Shown here one piece after another: positions 46,355 to 57,801 of a DNA stretch of 64,000 nucleotides. The stretch is taken from positions 47,367,181 to 47,431,180 of the forward strand of contig CM060307.1 in NCBI GenBank assembly GCA_030674185.1. The letters are read 5' to 3'. How positions within the stretch are numbered: position 1 is the first letter of the stretch; each line of letters begins with the position of its first letter. The position numbers and the translations under genes are program-made. Under the pieces are notes generated by a model that had not been told where the DNA came from, searched no databases, and saw nothing but the letters and a program-made list of their open reading frames with translations. Source of the DNA: Monoplex corrugatus (lineage: Eukaryota; Mollusca; Gastropoda; Littorinimorpha; Ranellidae).

Positions 46355-46662
46355 AGCTCGTATTTTGACGAGGCTTTCAGGTTTCTTGAAGCCCAGGATT
46401 CTGTGACGGTAGTTACTTCGCTACCCGTGTCTACTAGTGCTCGAGTTGTCTTGCCGTTCAGGTTGACAGTAGTCGTTGGGCATTCCCCTGAAAGACTGAT
46501 TTTTCCTTCTCGACTTGCTGTTTCCCTGTCTGATCTTCGCTGTCCATCCGCATGGCTCTCCACCTCAACTGTAGTAACTGATTTATTGCTGCTCGTTGTC
46601 TTCTTGCTTGTCATTGCTGAATGATTCCTCCTTCCCCCCAGTTGCCTGGCTCTCCAGAACAA
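46351..46662 (-). CDS. Gypsy aspartic protease N-terminal part
   Basis: Contains RALVDTGSEVTTV, the D-T-G active-site box of retropepsins, after a Ser/Thr/Lys-rich leader. It stops at 46351-46353 and the domain continues in the next frame. Confidence 0.8.
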   Translation of the reverse strand: MFWRARQLGGRRNHSAMTSKKTTSSNKSVTTVEVESHADGQRRSDRETASREGKISLSGECPTTTVNLNGKTTRALVDTGSEVTTVTESWASRNLKASSKYEL

Positions 46663-46671
46663 CGGGGGTTT

Positions 46672-47592
46672 CTAGTTTTCCTGCGTCTTGCCCAGATGAC
46701 CACGTTGATGTTGCCAACGTCTATATTGCCGTTTGGCTGTGCATTCAGACTCTTTGTGGCCTTTGCGTTGACACCACCAACATGTCAGACTCCTCGTTGA
46801 AGGTTGGGGACTTGCTGCTTGACGGTTGGTTGAAGACTGTATTTGTTGCTCTTCACTTTGATAGGTGGCTACTTCTTGCAGTCGTTTCTCGTTTCTCCCT
46901 GCTTCTATGCGTAGCGTCAGGATTTCTATTTTCTCTTCCAGGTGTCGAAGTGTGCTGTCATCTAGAGTGGCTTGCTCCACAGCATTTTCCACGGCGTAGT
47001 CTTCTCGCATCCATCTTTGAGCCTCTTCGACTGCTTTAAGGAAGTCTGCCTCTGGGTGTTCCCTGGTATATTTCTTTAAGTCTCTGCGGAGAGAAACTGG
47101 ATGTAGCCCGTTCACGAAAGTATCTCGTAAAAGCGACTGAGGAAACGGTTCTTCCGGCGTTGCTGACTCGATCTTCTTCCATAGAAGTCGTAGAGCAGTT
47201 GCATATTCTCTGATGGATTCATTCTTCCCTAGCTGGCGCCTGAAGAAGTTAGTTGTCAGTGTAGATAAGTTCTTTTTTTCTCCCCACAGTTGTTCGAGGA
47301 TTTCGAGGATCTTTTCTGCTGAGTTGATCTCTCTGGCATCTCTGGAGAGGATTTCTTGTCGAGCCCTCCCTTCTAGCGCGTTCAGCAACCAACTGGCGGC
47401 GGCCCTGTCTGACAGCGGTTGAAATTGTAGAATCAGGCGTGCTTCTCTTGCAAATTCTTCTATGTCGTCGTCACCATGAAATTTTCTGAGTTTGTAGGCT
47501 TTAAAATATTGTTGGGGTGTAGCCTCTCCGTCGCTGAAAAGAGGTTGGTTCTCGCCACCGAGGCATGGACGTTGTTCCATCTTCACCTCCAA
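46672..47592 (-). CDS. Gypsy Gag polyprotein
   Basis: 306 residues, intact. Retrotrans_gag-type capsid region at about residues 30-190 (AASWLLNALEG, FFRRQLGKNESIREYA, LRDTFVNGL). A single CCHC zinc knuckle CWWCQRKGHKESEC lies near the C-terminus, followed by a basic tail. It forms the particle and binds the RNA. The start at 47592 (MEVKMEQRP) is the first ATG of the frame that yields a normal-length Gag. Confidence 0.9.
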   Translation of the reverse strand: MEVKMEQRPCLGGENQPLFSDGEATPQQYFKAYKLRKFHGDDDIEEFAREARLILQFQPLSDRAAASWLLNALEGRARQEILSRDAREINSAEKILEILEQLWGEKKNLSTLTTNFFRRQLGKNESIREYATALRLLWKKIESATPEEPFPQSLLRDTFVNGLHPVSLRRDLKKYTREHPEADFLKAVEEAQRWMREDYAVENAVEQATLDDSTLRHLEEKIEILTLRIEAGRNEKRLQEVATYQSEEQQIQSSTNRQAASPQPSTRSLTCWWCQRKGHKESECTAKRQYRRWQHQRGHLGKTQEN

Positions 47593-47644
47593 TCGCCCGC
47601 TTCAAACCCAAAATATGTAATGCAGAGTCTGTCCCTTTCTCCGT

Positions 47645-47738
47645 AGAAACTTCAATCGAATCCCACGAAACTTCAATCGAATCCCACGAAACTTCAATCG
47701 AATCAATGAATCCCACGAAACTTCAATTGAATCAATGA
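47645..47738. repeat. 21-bp tandem repeats next to the primer-binding site
   Basis: GAAACTTCAATCGAATCCCAC is repeated about three times, then with inserts of AATCAATG. Each unit ends in GAATCCCAC, which is also the distal part of the primer-binding site. Confidence 0.9.
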
Positions 47739-47756
47739 ATCCCACTTCTGACACCA
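47739..47756 (-). promoter_or_regulatory. Primer-binding site, complementary to tRNA-Leu
   Basis: TGGTGTCAGAAGTGGGA on the minus strand, three bases inside the 5' LTR. This matches the 3' end (…CACTTCTGACACCA) of animal tRNA-Leu, a primer used by several Gypsy lineages. Confidence 0.8.
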
Positions 47757-47759
47757 AAA

Positions 47760-48491
47760 TGTTGTGGGGCGCAGATGAGGTGGGTTTTGTGAACCCTATG
47801 AGTTCGTTGAAGCTGACAGACTCAATGCATCACACATTCCAGACTCAAAGCAGGCAACCGGTGGATCGGACGTCTCAACGATTTAAATTAATCATTAATC
47901 GTCATCTCATCTTTTGAGAAACTAGGCCTAAGAGGATCTGCTTATATTTGAGGAACCCAGCTATTTCTTTGACAACAATGTTACACACTGCCATGGCGGC
48001 AAATCAACAGAATGGCTTATTCCAGGGCAACAGCCATGGCAGTGGTCGTCACTACTTCAAAATATTGATGAAATAATTCTAAATTTTATTAAATAATTCC
48101 AAATCATTCATCTATTTATGTGAAACTCGATATTTTGTGATCTACGACAAAATGTATTTAGATCTAGATGTTAGAAATTTAGATTGTGGTGATCGCTGCC
48201 TTGGAGATGTTGATATTTTCATAACAACGATCATCACAATGATTCCTAATCTTAACTATTTATAAATTCCATTTATTTATCGATAAAATAATATACATTT
48301 CTACCTGAAATGTTGCCTCCAAAAAGGATACGATTTAAAGTCGCTCCTTTTCGCTAAATTATTTGGTGGTTACCAGATCAACGAAGCGGAAATGACGACT
48401 ATCAGCGATGACGTCATTATTATGGGTGACACTTCCTAAAATAAACAAGGGAAATCCATTTTAAGGCTATCTTCGTTTCCTCATTATCACA
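47760..48491 (-). repeat. 5' LTR of the Gypsy element
   Basis: Direct repeat of 41278-41997 with TG...CA ends; followed by the target duplicate GTCA. Confidence 0.95.
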
Positions 48492-48495
48492 GTCA

Positions 48496-48751
48496 CATGA
48501 ACTTTGAAGTTAGCAAAATACTTAAGCAGCTTCATGCCAGCAGAACTACACAGTCCCTTATGTACAGATGGAAACTTGATGCATTCAAAACAAAGAAGAT
48601 AACACATAGCCATATTCTTTCTTGCGTTAGGGTAAAACGACATATTCCAACACTATCTATGAGTACAGTTTCTGACATATTTGCCTCATCATCATTACTG
48701 TATGAATTTTTTGTTAGCCTGTCAAAAAGTCCTATAGCGAATTACCTTTAA
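48496..48751 (+). CDS. RNase H-bearing LINE, C-terminal end (continues from 41277)
   Basis: When the LTR element and one GTCA are removed, codon TGT-CA|C joins and the frame at 41277 runs on without a break (KCH then MNFEVSKIL) to TAA at 48749-48751. The segment encodes LHASRTTQSLMYRWKLDAF and a Ser-rich end; no domain is recognised. Then a 3' untranslated region to about 49073, ending ATTAAATCAAAGACCACC before a (CA)n array. Confidence 0.85.
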
Positions 48752-49073
48752 AATGTTATTTGACTTGTTCACTGTTGTGGTTAGTCAATTATTAGTTTTA
48801 CTTTTTATTCATTTCTTCCGGATATTTACTAATTTTGTTTGTTAGTTTGTTTGTTTAAATCGATAATTATGATAACATTATTTGTTACTTTTACCTTCCC
48901 CTCTTCAAAACAGTTGTTTTCTGGATCATCTTTTCTCAAATTCAAAATTGACAATTTTCAAATATCCTTCACTCCTCCTCTATCACTCCCCTCCCCTTTT
49001 TGTTTTGTTTTGTTTTTGTTTGTTTTTTGTTGTCTAAAATCACTTTAGTGAATAGACATTAAATCAAAGACCA

Positions 49074-49545
49074 CCACCACACACACACACACACACACAA
49101 ACACACCCTCTCTCTGTGTCTTTCTGCCTTTATCACACACACATGTGCACACATAAACTCATACACACACTCACACACACGTATTCTTACACACACGCGC
49201 GCGCGCGCACTCACACACACGAACACACATGCCAATATCAGTTTGCATTTAACAGTAAAGGCTGCAAGTAACCTTACTTGTTCTATACGATGATGTTTTT
49301 CGGTAATGATGTAAACTGACACTGCTAGCATCAGTGTTATGTCTCAAGGGTTACACCTGAACTTTCCAGATGGATACTGTGTCAGTATTAGCTGCGACAG
49401 GGGATTAACTTTCTTGTAATCAGTTTTCGCACATTGTAAGCGCGTGTTCGCCCTCCCCCCCCCCCCCCACACACACGACATATACGCAGAGGGAGGGAGG
49501 GAAAGAGAGAGAGAGAGAGAGAGAGAGAAATGGACAGACGGGCAA

Positions 49546-49578
<33 letters not shown>

Positions 49579-49662
49579 AAGACAGAGACAGAGAGTGAGA
49601 GAGAGAAGTGTATTTCATAAATGGACGAACAGGTACTGAAAAAGAAGAATATGTGCGCGCGA

Positions 49663-49716
<54 letters not shown>

Positions 49717-49726
49717 CGGTGTGTGT

Positions 49727-49787
<61 letters not shown>

Positions 49788-49800
49788 ATGTACCTAATAT
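49074..49800 (+). repeat. (CA)n, (GA)n and (GT)n microsatellites
   Basis: CA arrays 49076-49100 and 49133-49220, GA/CAGA arrays 49485-49605, and a (GT)n array 49660-49790. Between 49220 and 49480 nothing is recognised; a poly-C run lies at 49455-49469. Confidence 0.9.
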
Positions 49801-50192
49801 GTTACAGTGACATATTGCAATGACCTGTATAAAATAACAATTGATGATAAATTTGTCCTACAGCTGTTATCTTCGTTACTTGCTTGGTTGCAGTTTGCTG
49901 TTTGTTTGCTTGCTTGTCTGATTGTTTATTTGTATTTTTATGTACTTCCGATGCACATGCTGGTCCACGGAGAACCCTTTTTTCCAAAGTCTTTTTCATC
50001 CCCCCTGTTTTTAATTTTTTTTTTATTTGTTGTTGTTGTTGTCGTTGAAAGGTACTATACGTGTCCTTGACTGGTCCTTTTTCAATCTCCGCTGGATTTG
50101 GGGTTGTTAACTCATTTAGTGTGGGTTTTTCCTGCAAAGATGTAGATTTAACAATAGTCGAAAAAAATGATAAATTAAGACAGTGTGATAGT

Positions 50193-51940
50193 TTAGATCA
50201 TCATCATAATGTGCCCTGCATGGTGTTGGTATCACGGCCCTCCATATGCATCTATCCCTTGTCGCAGCAAGCACATCTTCCACCTCTCTGTCCTCAGCCA
50301 CCCTGCAAGTCCGTCCAATATATTCTCCCTGGGTCTTCATGGCGTTCTCTTTTCCTCCAGCTCTCCCATTATGACCAGGCGCTACAATTCCCTTTCCCCC
50401 ATAAAATGGCCTATAAATGTTGCTTGTCTTTTCCTAATCTTCCTCATCAATGATCTCCTTGTGTCTGTCTCCATCAAGATGTCTCGTTTTTAAAAAAAAA
50501 TTTCTTTGCTGTCCATGGAACTCTCAGCATTCTTCTTAGAAACCACATCTCGGCTGCCTCAGTCTTGTTCTGGCTTTGCGTGTTGACTGTCCATGCCTCA
50601 CAACCGTATAAATTATCGGTTCTATATAACATTTAGAAACTCTCTTCCTGATGTTAATTGATAGGCATTTGTTGGTAAGAATGCTTTTCATCTTCCTAAA
50701 TGCTGTTTTGGCCAGGCCGACTCTGCTGGCTATTTATGATGTGCATCTGCCGTCTGGTGAGATGACTGTTCCTAGATATTTAAACTTATCCACATGTCTC
50801 AAGGCTGTGCCATTTGCTGTTATTTCACATAAGGGGATTTCATGTCTTTTACCGATTACCAAGACTTCATTCGTCTTGCTATTTAGCTCCAACCCTTTAT
50901 TTTTGCTTTCTGTTTCTATTATATTAACAAGGTTTTGTAGGTTCCTTTCATTTTCTACAATTACCACGGTGTCATCTGCGTAACGAATGTTGTTTATCAT
51001 TTTTCCTCAAAATGGTCTCGCTGTAAAGTGAAAACAGACCTGGTGACAGAACACAACCTTGCCTGACTCCTCTTTTGATATTTTGGAAAGAGCACATATC
51101 GCTTTCCATTCTCACTGCCGCCGTCTGTTCCCAATATATTTCTGATTATTCGTAGATCTTCTCCATCAATATTGAATCTTTCTAATTGGCTGATCAATTC
51201 CTCATATTTTACCCGATCGAAAGCCTTGGTACAATCAACTATGCATAAATAGAAATCCCTATTCAACTCGATTGACATCTCTGTGATAGTTCTTAGGACG
51301 CATATAGCGTTAATAGTTCCTTTCCCTTCCACAAATCCACACTGTTCTTCTGCTATTTCACTTTTGATTGTGTTCCTTGTCCTCTTCATGACCACTCTCA
51401 ATATGATGTTTGCTACATGACAAATCAAGTCGACTGCACGATGGAGTTCGCATTCCACAGCCCCTGTTTTCTTTGGAAGTGCGTTGAAAATTGATTTCGA
51501 CGTATCTTTGGTGAATTTTCCGGTGTCATAAATTTCATTTAGGAGAACTGTCATTTTTTTCAATATCAAATTCATACAGGGCTTCAATCATCTCTGTAGT
51601 AATATTGTCTGGTCCTGGAGCTTTTCCTGGTTTCATCTTTTTCAATGCTGCTCTAACTTCATCTTTCATCAAGGGTGGTCCCTCAACGTTCTTTCCCACA
51701 ATGTGCTCTTCGCTTCTGTCATCTTTAAAAAGGTCCCCAATGCACTCTCCTCATCTAACCAACATCTTGTCTTTTTCCATGATAAGCGCACCATCTTTTG
51801 ATTTTAAGCAATCAGTTGATGTGCATGTCTTTTTCCTGTGGGCAATTTCTTCAACTGTTCTGTACATTGTTTTGTGTCGGTCTTCTATTTTCTTTGCACT
51901 TTGTTTTCAGCCAAGCTTCCTTAGCTTCATTTCACCTATT
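50193..51940 (-). pseudogene. Non-LTR endonuclease-reverse transcriptase remnant (family F1), longer copy
   Basis: On the minus strand: KKMKPGKAPGPDNI (RT block 1), EEQCGFVEGKGTINAI, YLCIVDCTKAFDRVKYEEL (first catalytic D), and IRYADDTVVIVENERN (YADD box, about 50990), then VDKFKYLGTVISPDG. The C-terminal part (KIRKRQ..., LAATRDRCIWRAV) lies at 50210-50500 and a GATGATGAT-type tail at 50193-50203. Frames change several times. The same family occurs at 36319-38495 and 59343-59745. Confidence 0.75.
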
Positions 51941-51977
51941 CCTGATACTTTAGATACATAAATAAATAGATTAAATA

Positions 51978-52345
51978 CATGCACACACACATACATACAT
52001 ACATACATACATACATACGTACATACATGCATACATACGTACATACATGCATACATACATACATACATACATACATACATACATACATACATACATACAT
52101 TCACAGATACATACATACATACATATATAAATACATGCATGCATGCATACATGCGTAAATACATACGTACGTACTACATACATACATACCTACATACCTA
52201 CCTACCTACCTACCTACCTACCTACCTACCTACATACATACATACATACATACATACATACATACATACATACATACATACATACATACATACATACACA
52301 CATACATACATACATACATATATACATACATACATTCCCGTCTCC
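51978..52345 (+). repeat. (TACA)n array with (CCTA)n core
   Basis: TACA tetranucleotides with CCTA variants at 52189-52232 and scattered CGTA and TGCA units. Confidence 0.95.
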
Positions 52346-52367
52346 ATAAATAAATATATTAAATACA

Positions 52368-54105
52368 GATAAGCCCCTGGTGAAGACGGAATACCTCCAG
52401 AGGTCATCAAGTGCGGGAAGCCTGCTCTTCTCAACGAGCTGCATGAACTTTTGTGCATGTGCTGGAAGGAAGGCTTCATTCCAAGAGACATGAGAGACGC
52501 CAGGATAGTAACTCTATATAAGAACAAGGGCGACCGCAGTGATTGTAATAATTATCGCGGAATCTCACTCCTCAGCATTGTTGGGAAAGCATTCGCCAGA
52601 GTCGTCTTAACCCGTCTTCAGAGGCTGGCAGGTCGCATCTACCCTGAGTCCCAGTGCGGCTTCAGGGCCGGAAGATCGACCATCGACATGATCTTCTCTG
52701 TCCGGCAACTACAGGAAAAGTGCCGCGAGCAACACATGCACCTTTGCCTCGCCTTCATTGATCTCACGAAAGCGTTCGACCTGGTCAGTCGGAGTAGTCT
52801 TTTCAAGCTTTTGAAGAAAATCGGCTGCCCCCCAAGACTATCAGCTGTCATCGAGTCTTTCCATGAGGATATGCATAGCACTGTGAGCTATAATGGTGCC
52901 ACATCAGAACCTTTTAGAATTAGCAGCGGAGTGAAACAGGGATGTGTTTTGGCCCTAACTCTGTTCGGGATCTTCTTCTCGATGTTGCTGACCTATGCCT
53001 TCTGCAGATCTTAAGAAGGGATATATCTTCATATAAGGACCGATGGAAAGCTCTTCAACATTGCCAGGCTTCGTTCCAAAACTAAGGTGGAAAAGAAGAC
53101 CATCAGAGAAGCTCTCTTTGCAGATGCTGCTGCGCTGGCTTCCCACAGTGAACAAGATCTCCAGAGGCTCGTTGATCGCTTCGCCCACGCTTGCAGAGAG
53201 TTTGGTCTCACAATCAGCTTGAAGAAAACAGAGATTTTAGGCCAAGACTGTGAAGAACCAATATCTCTACACATTGGAGACTACGACCTCAATACTGTCC
53301 ACAAATTTCAGTACTTGGGGTCCACCATAAGTGACAACCTCTCTCTGGACGCTGAAATCAGCGCCAGAATTGCAAAGGCCTCATCTGTCATGGCTAAACT
53401 GAACAAGCGGGTCTGGTCCAACAGCAGTCTCACTGCGAACACCAAAATGCAGGTGTACAGAGCATGTGTGTTGAGCACACTTCTCTACTCAAGTGAAGCC
53501 TGGACCACATACGCCAGCCAAGAAAACAGGCTCAACATTTTCCATCTCCGCTGCTTGCGACGCATCCTCGGCATCCGATGGCAAGACAAGGTGACCAACA
53601 CAGAGGTCCTCCGTCGTGCGAGCCTACAGACCATCTTTGCCCTCCTAAGCCAACGCCGATTACGCTGGCTTGGCTATGTGCGTCGAATGGAGGATGGACG
53701 CATACCAAAAGACGTTCTCTACGGCGAACTGGCAAACCGGAAGCGAACTCCAGGACGCCCACAGCTACGCTTTGTAGACGCATGCAAAAGGGACCTTAGA
53801 AGCTCAGGGATCGACCCAGGAACTTGGGAAACTCTGGCGGAAGACAGGGCAGCGTGGAGGACACCCGTTCAGAAAGGCGTTGTGAATGCGGAGAGGAGGA
53901 GAGCAGAAAGCGCAGATGAGAAAAGGGCTCTTCGCAAGCAACGTTCCAGAAACCAGACAACAGCGACTCAATTTGTATGTGGCAGATGTGACAGAGATTG
54001 CCACTCAAGAATCGGCCTGCACAGCCACAGCAGAAAGTGCACGTCATGACCACAACGCCTCCTGGTGCAGACTATCATCTCCCGAGATGTAAAGAGGCCG
54101 ACGAC
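52368..54105 (+). mobile_element. Non-LTR retrotransposon embedded in (TACA)n arrays, 5'-truncated
   Basis: Begins within the RT domain (APGEDGIPPEVI) a few bases after the upstream TACA array, and its 3' end passes straight into another TACA array at about 54106. It encodes an RT and a C-terminal zinc finger. Only one in-frame stop and an active-site change disrupt it. Confidence 0.8.
52380..54049 (+). pseudogene. Reverse transcriptase with C-terminal C2HC finger; stop and FADD-to-FADA change
   Basis: RT blocks: KNKGDRSDCNNYRGISLLS, ESQCGFRAGRSTIDMIFSVR, FIDLTKAFDLVSR (first catalytic D), SSGVKQGCVLALTLF. An in-frame TAA (53012-53014) follows. The same frame then reads EALFADAAALASHSE: the expected FADD box has Ala for the second Asp, which should abolish catalysis. 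Next are FQYLGSTIS, SEAWTTYASQENRLN, HLRCLRRILGI, RRLRWLGYVRRM and RKRTPGRPQLRF. The protein ends with CGRC-x12-H-x3-C, a C2HC-like finger, and stops at 54047-54049. Similar to the endonuclease-RT proteins widespread in lophotrochozoans. Confidence 0.85.
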
Positions 54106-54450
54106 ATATATACATACATAAATACATACATATATACATACATACATATATACATACATACATACGTACGTACGTACTACATACATACATACATACACAC
54201 ACATACATATATTCATATATACATACATATATACATACATACATACATACATACACATACATACGTACATATATACATACATACATACGTACATACATAC
54301 ATATATACACACATACATACCTACATACATACATACATACATACATATATACATACATACATACATACATACATACATACATACATACATACATACAAAC
54401 ATACGTACATATATACACATGCATACACACGCACACACATACATACATTC

Positions 54451-54520
<70 letters not shown>

Positions 54521-54737
54521 GCACATACATACATACATACATACATACATACATACATACATGCATACATACATACATACATACATACATACATACTACA
54601 TACATACATACATGTACATACATACTACATACATACATACATACATACATACATACATACATACATACATACATACATACATACGTACGTACGTACGTAC
54701 GTACGTACGTACGTATATATACATACATACATACATC
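54106..54737 (+). repeat. (TACA)n, (TAGA)n and (ACGT)n arrays
   Basis: TACA array with CGTA variants, a pure (TAGA)n block at 54451-54520, TACA again, then a self-complementary (TACG)n block at 54682-54714 and (CAT)n at 54735-54750. Confidence 0.95.
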
Positions 54738-54744
54738 ATCATCA

Positions 54745-56534
54745 TCATCAGTCCCGTAGTCTGGTTGACCGTTGGGACGCCACTGAAGATTTTACAACCA
54801 GCTTCCTCCACTCCTCACGGTCCTCAGCTTTCCGCAGAATGATATTCTATTCAAGGCCAGTCCACTCTCTGATATTGTCTTCCCATCTTTTTCTCTGTCT
54901 GCCTCTTCGTCTCCCTCCCTGAACTGTTCCCTGCAAGACGGTCTTGGCCAGTCCAGATGATCTGTGTGACGTGCCCGTACCACCTCAGTTTGCGTCTTTT
55001 CACTGAGGTCAGGAGGTCTTCATACGGCCCGATGGCGTTTTCGATTCGGGTTTTCACTTCCTTATTGGTTATATGATCTTTGTACGAGATACCAAGGAGT
55101 TTGCGGAAGCATCTCATCTCCATTGCCTGTATCCTCCTTTCAATGTCTGCTGTTATGGTCCATGTTTCGCATGCATACAAAAATATTGACATGACTAGGA
55201 TACGCATCAGTCTGATCTTGGAGCCGATAGCGATATTCTTGTCGTTCCAGATGACTTTTAGCTTGGTCATTGCAGCTGTGGTCTGGGTAATCCTGGAAAG
55301 TACTTCGGGCTTTGATCCTTCATCTGATACTATAGCTCCCAGATATTTAAATCTATGGACGGTCTCAAGTTTCTTGTTGTCTATGGTAATGTCAGTGCTG
55401 ATGCCATTGGTATTATTTGTCATCAACTGGGTTTTCTCTGCACTGATCTGCATGCCATATGCTGTGGAGGCCTCATCAAGATGCTTTATCAAGCTGACTA
55501 GCTCTTGCTCTTGTCCAGCTAGTCCGTCAATGTCGTCAGCAAAGCACAAGTTTGTGATTGTTCTACCTCCGATGCTGACTGTTCCCTCGTTGTCTTCAAG
55601 TGCGTCAGCCATTATTCTCTCTAAGAAGATGTTAAAGAGAGTGGGGGAGAGCAGGCATCCTTGGCGTACTCCAACTGTGGTCGGAACCATTCTCCTATGT
55701 TGTTGTCATGGTAGACTGCACTGGTCGCCTTTTCGTAGAGGCATTCTATGGTTCTGATCAGGTTGGCATTGATGTTGTACAGCCTCATGGTTGCCCACAA
55801 GGCTGCGTGCCAAACTCTGTCGAATGCCTTCTTGAAGTCCACGAAGACGTGGTGAAGGCCTTGCTGGTGTTGCAGGTATTTCTCACATAGCAATCTGAGG
55901 TTGAAAATTTGCTCTGTGGTACTTCTTCCTGGTCTGAAACCCGCCTGCTCTTCTTTTATTATCTCCTCAGCTTGTGGCTTCAGTCTACTCAGAAGGATTT
56001 TTAGCATGACCTTACTTGGATGGCTGATCAGGCTGATGGTACGGTAGTTTTGGCATAGTTGTAGGTTGCCTTTCTTCGGGAGAGTGATGATCAGGGACTG
56101 GGTCCAAGGTGTTGGCCACTCACCTGTCCGCCAGATTTATTGCAGATGATGAGTAACATATCTATCATGGCCTCTCCTCCTGCCTGGACCAGTTCTGAGG
56201 GAATGTTGTCCACTCCTGCCGACTTGCCTTTCTTCAATGATTTTACTGCAGCTTCAGCTTCTTCTCGCACGATGGGGTAGCTGTCGTTGTTGGTTGGTGG
56301 AGGAACGTCTAGCACCTTGGGATCTCCTGTTGTTGTGTGTGTATATAATTCGGAGTAGTACTCTGTCCACCTCTGCAGAATCTCTTGATCTTCTGTGAGA
56401 CATTTCCCTGCTTTGTTCTGTATGGTAGTGGTTCTGCCTTGTTTTGAGCTTGTTAGTCCTTTCACAAGCTGGTAGGCTTTCTTGCTGTTACTTTTTTTGC
56501 AGGTTTGCTTCGATATCTTGGCATTGTTCTTCAA
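54745..56534 (-). pseudogene. RTE reverse transcriptase, frameshifted
   Basis: Pieces in changing frames: SLKKGKSAGVDNIPSELVQ (56091-56534), frame break near 56137, then YRTISLISHPSKVMLKILL, EEQAGFRPGRSTTEQIFNLR and FVDFKKAFDRVWHAAL (first catalytic D; 55690-56060). A second break lies near 55690, then VGVRQGCLLSPTLFNIFLE and NLCFADDIDGLAG (intact FADD), FKYLGAIVSDEG, LYACETWTIT, MRCFRKLLGISYKD, KRRKLRWYGHV. A further break near 54880 precedes the end (EEWRKLV ... stop TGA within the GAT tail). Confidence 0.85.
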
Positions 56535-57801
56535 TCCATGTTTCCTTTGCTTTCCTCATGCCTTCTTTAACTTGTTGGTTGGCTTCTCTGTATAGTTTAG
56601 CTCCTTCATCTGTACTTTTCTTTTGCTTTAGTTCTCTGCGTTTGTCGCTCAGCTTTAGTACTTCTTCCGTGACCCAGGGCATCTTTGTTGGTCGGTGTTT
56701 TCCAAGGATGGCGTTGGTTGCTTCGGTCACGGCAGTGTTGAAGGTGTTGATCAGAGTGTCTACTTCGGTGTCCCCATTGTCAAGGACGAGGAGAGGAGCA
56801 AACTTCCCTCCTATCGTTGCTTGGAAGTTTTCAACTATGTTGGGGTCTTTGAGCTTCTCAAGATTGAACTCAATTCTTATGTTGCCCTGTTTCTTCATCC
56901 TCTGGAGGCGGAGTTTGAAGGTCATCATTACAAGCTCATGATCGCTTCCAATGTCGGCTCCTGGAAAGCTCCTGGTCTTTGCGATGTTAACACTTGACTG
57001 GAAGCGTCTTTTAACCATGATGTAGTCGATCTGACTGTGGTATTTTTCTCCTGGGCTGTGCCATGTCCAGCGTCTAGATGGTTTGTGTGGACCGAACGTG
57101 TTCATCACCTTCAGGTCGTTGTAACTGGCGAATTCTAGGAGCCTCAAACCTCTTTCGTTGGTCTCAGGGTTGCAGTATTAGCCACATATCCCTTTCCAGT
57201 TATTGCGTTCATCCTCTCCGATCTTCGCATTCCAGTCGCCCTGCACTATAATGATGTCTTTCTTTGGCGTCTGATCTACGATTTCCTGCAGTTGATCATA
57301 GAAATCTTCGACAGCCTCGTCATCATAGTCAGTTGTTGGGGCATAAGCTTGGATGACGGTGATGTTAAAAGGTGAAGCCTTAAGCCGAATGGTAATGAGT
57401 CTGCTAGAGACTGGTCGGCATCCCATGATGGCATTTACAGTGTCTTTGTGAATGAGGAATCCAACTCCATGCTCATGTTTGTCTTCACTGCCACTGAAGT
57501 AGAGTTTGTGGCCTTCTGGGGTAGACGTTTCTCCAAGGTTTTTCCATCGTACCTCACAGAGCCCAAGGACGTTCCATCTGTATCTCTTCATTTCATGTGT
57601 TAGTTCTGCAACTTTTCCTGCTGCTCTCAGCGATCTCACATTCCAGGTGCCGATGGTAATATTTTTTCTTGTACGTAGGGATTTTGGTCCACCAGTCACA
57701 TACTTTTCACCTCCGCCCTGATGGCCAGCGACGGAAGGCGCGGTCCTTGTTCCGGGCGACGACCGGGCCGGTGTGGATTGAGCTGCAGTTGTAATCTTCA
57801 T
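56488..57801 (-). pseudogene. RTE apurinic-type endonuclease, one in-frame stop
   Basis: Starts MKITTAAQ at 57801 after a short leader. Motifs: IGTWNVRSLRAAGK, VLGLCEVRWKN (catalytic E), HGVGFLIHKD, TVIQAYAPTTDY, IVQGDWNAKIG (D-W-N), then TAA at 57178-57180 in frame, followed by YCNPETNERGLRLLEFA, WTWHSP, SQIDYIMV and DIGSDHELV (S-D-H). It then leads through a coiled-looking linker to a shift at an A7 run (about 56490) into the RT. The nuclease nicks target DNA to prime reverse transcription. Confidence 0.85.

Larger units (their letters stand above)
41278..48491 (-). mobile_element. Ty3/Gypsy LTR retrotransposon
   Basis: Two direct LTRs (720 and 732 bp, TG...CA ends) bound gag and pol on the minus strand. 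A 4-bp duplication GTCA flanks them (41274-41277 and 48492-48495). The primer-binding site, polypurine tract and domain order protease-RT-RNase H-integrase identify Ty3/Gypsy. No envelope-like ORF is present. The LTRs differ at a modest number of sites and several indels, so the insertion is fairly recent. Pol has two frameshifts and one in-frame stop. Confidence 0.95.

Noticed and set aside
52139..54728. Long ORFs of Tyr-Ile-His-Thr or Met-Tyr-Val-Cys repeats
   Set aside because: Translations of (TACA)n and (TAGA)n arrays, which are open in all frames.
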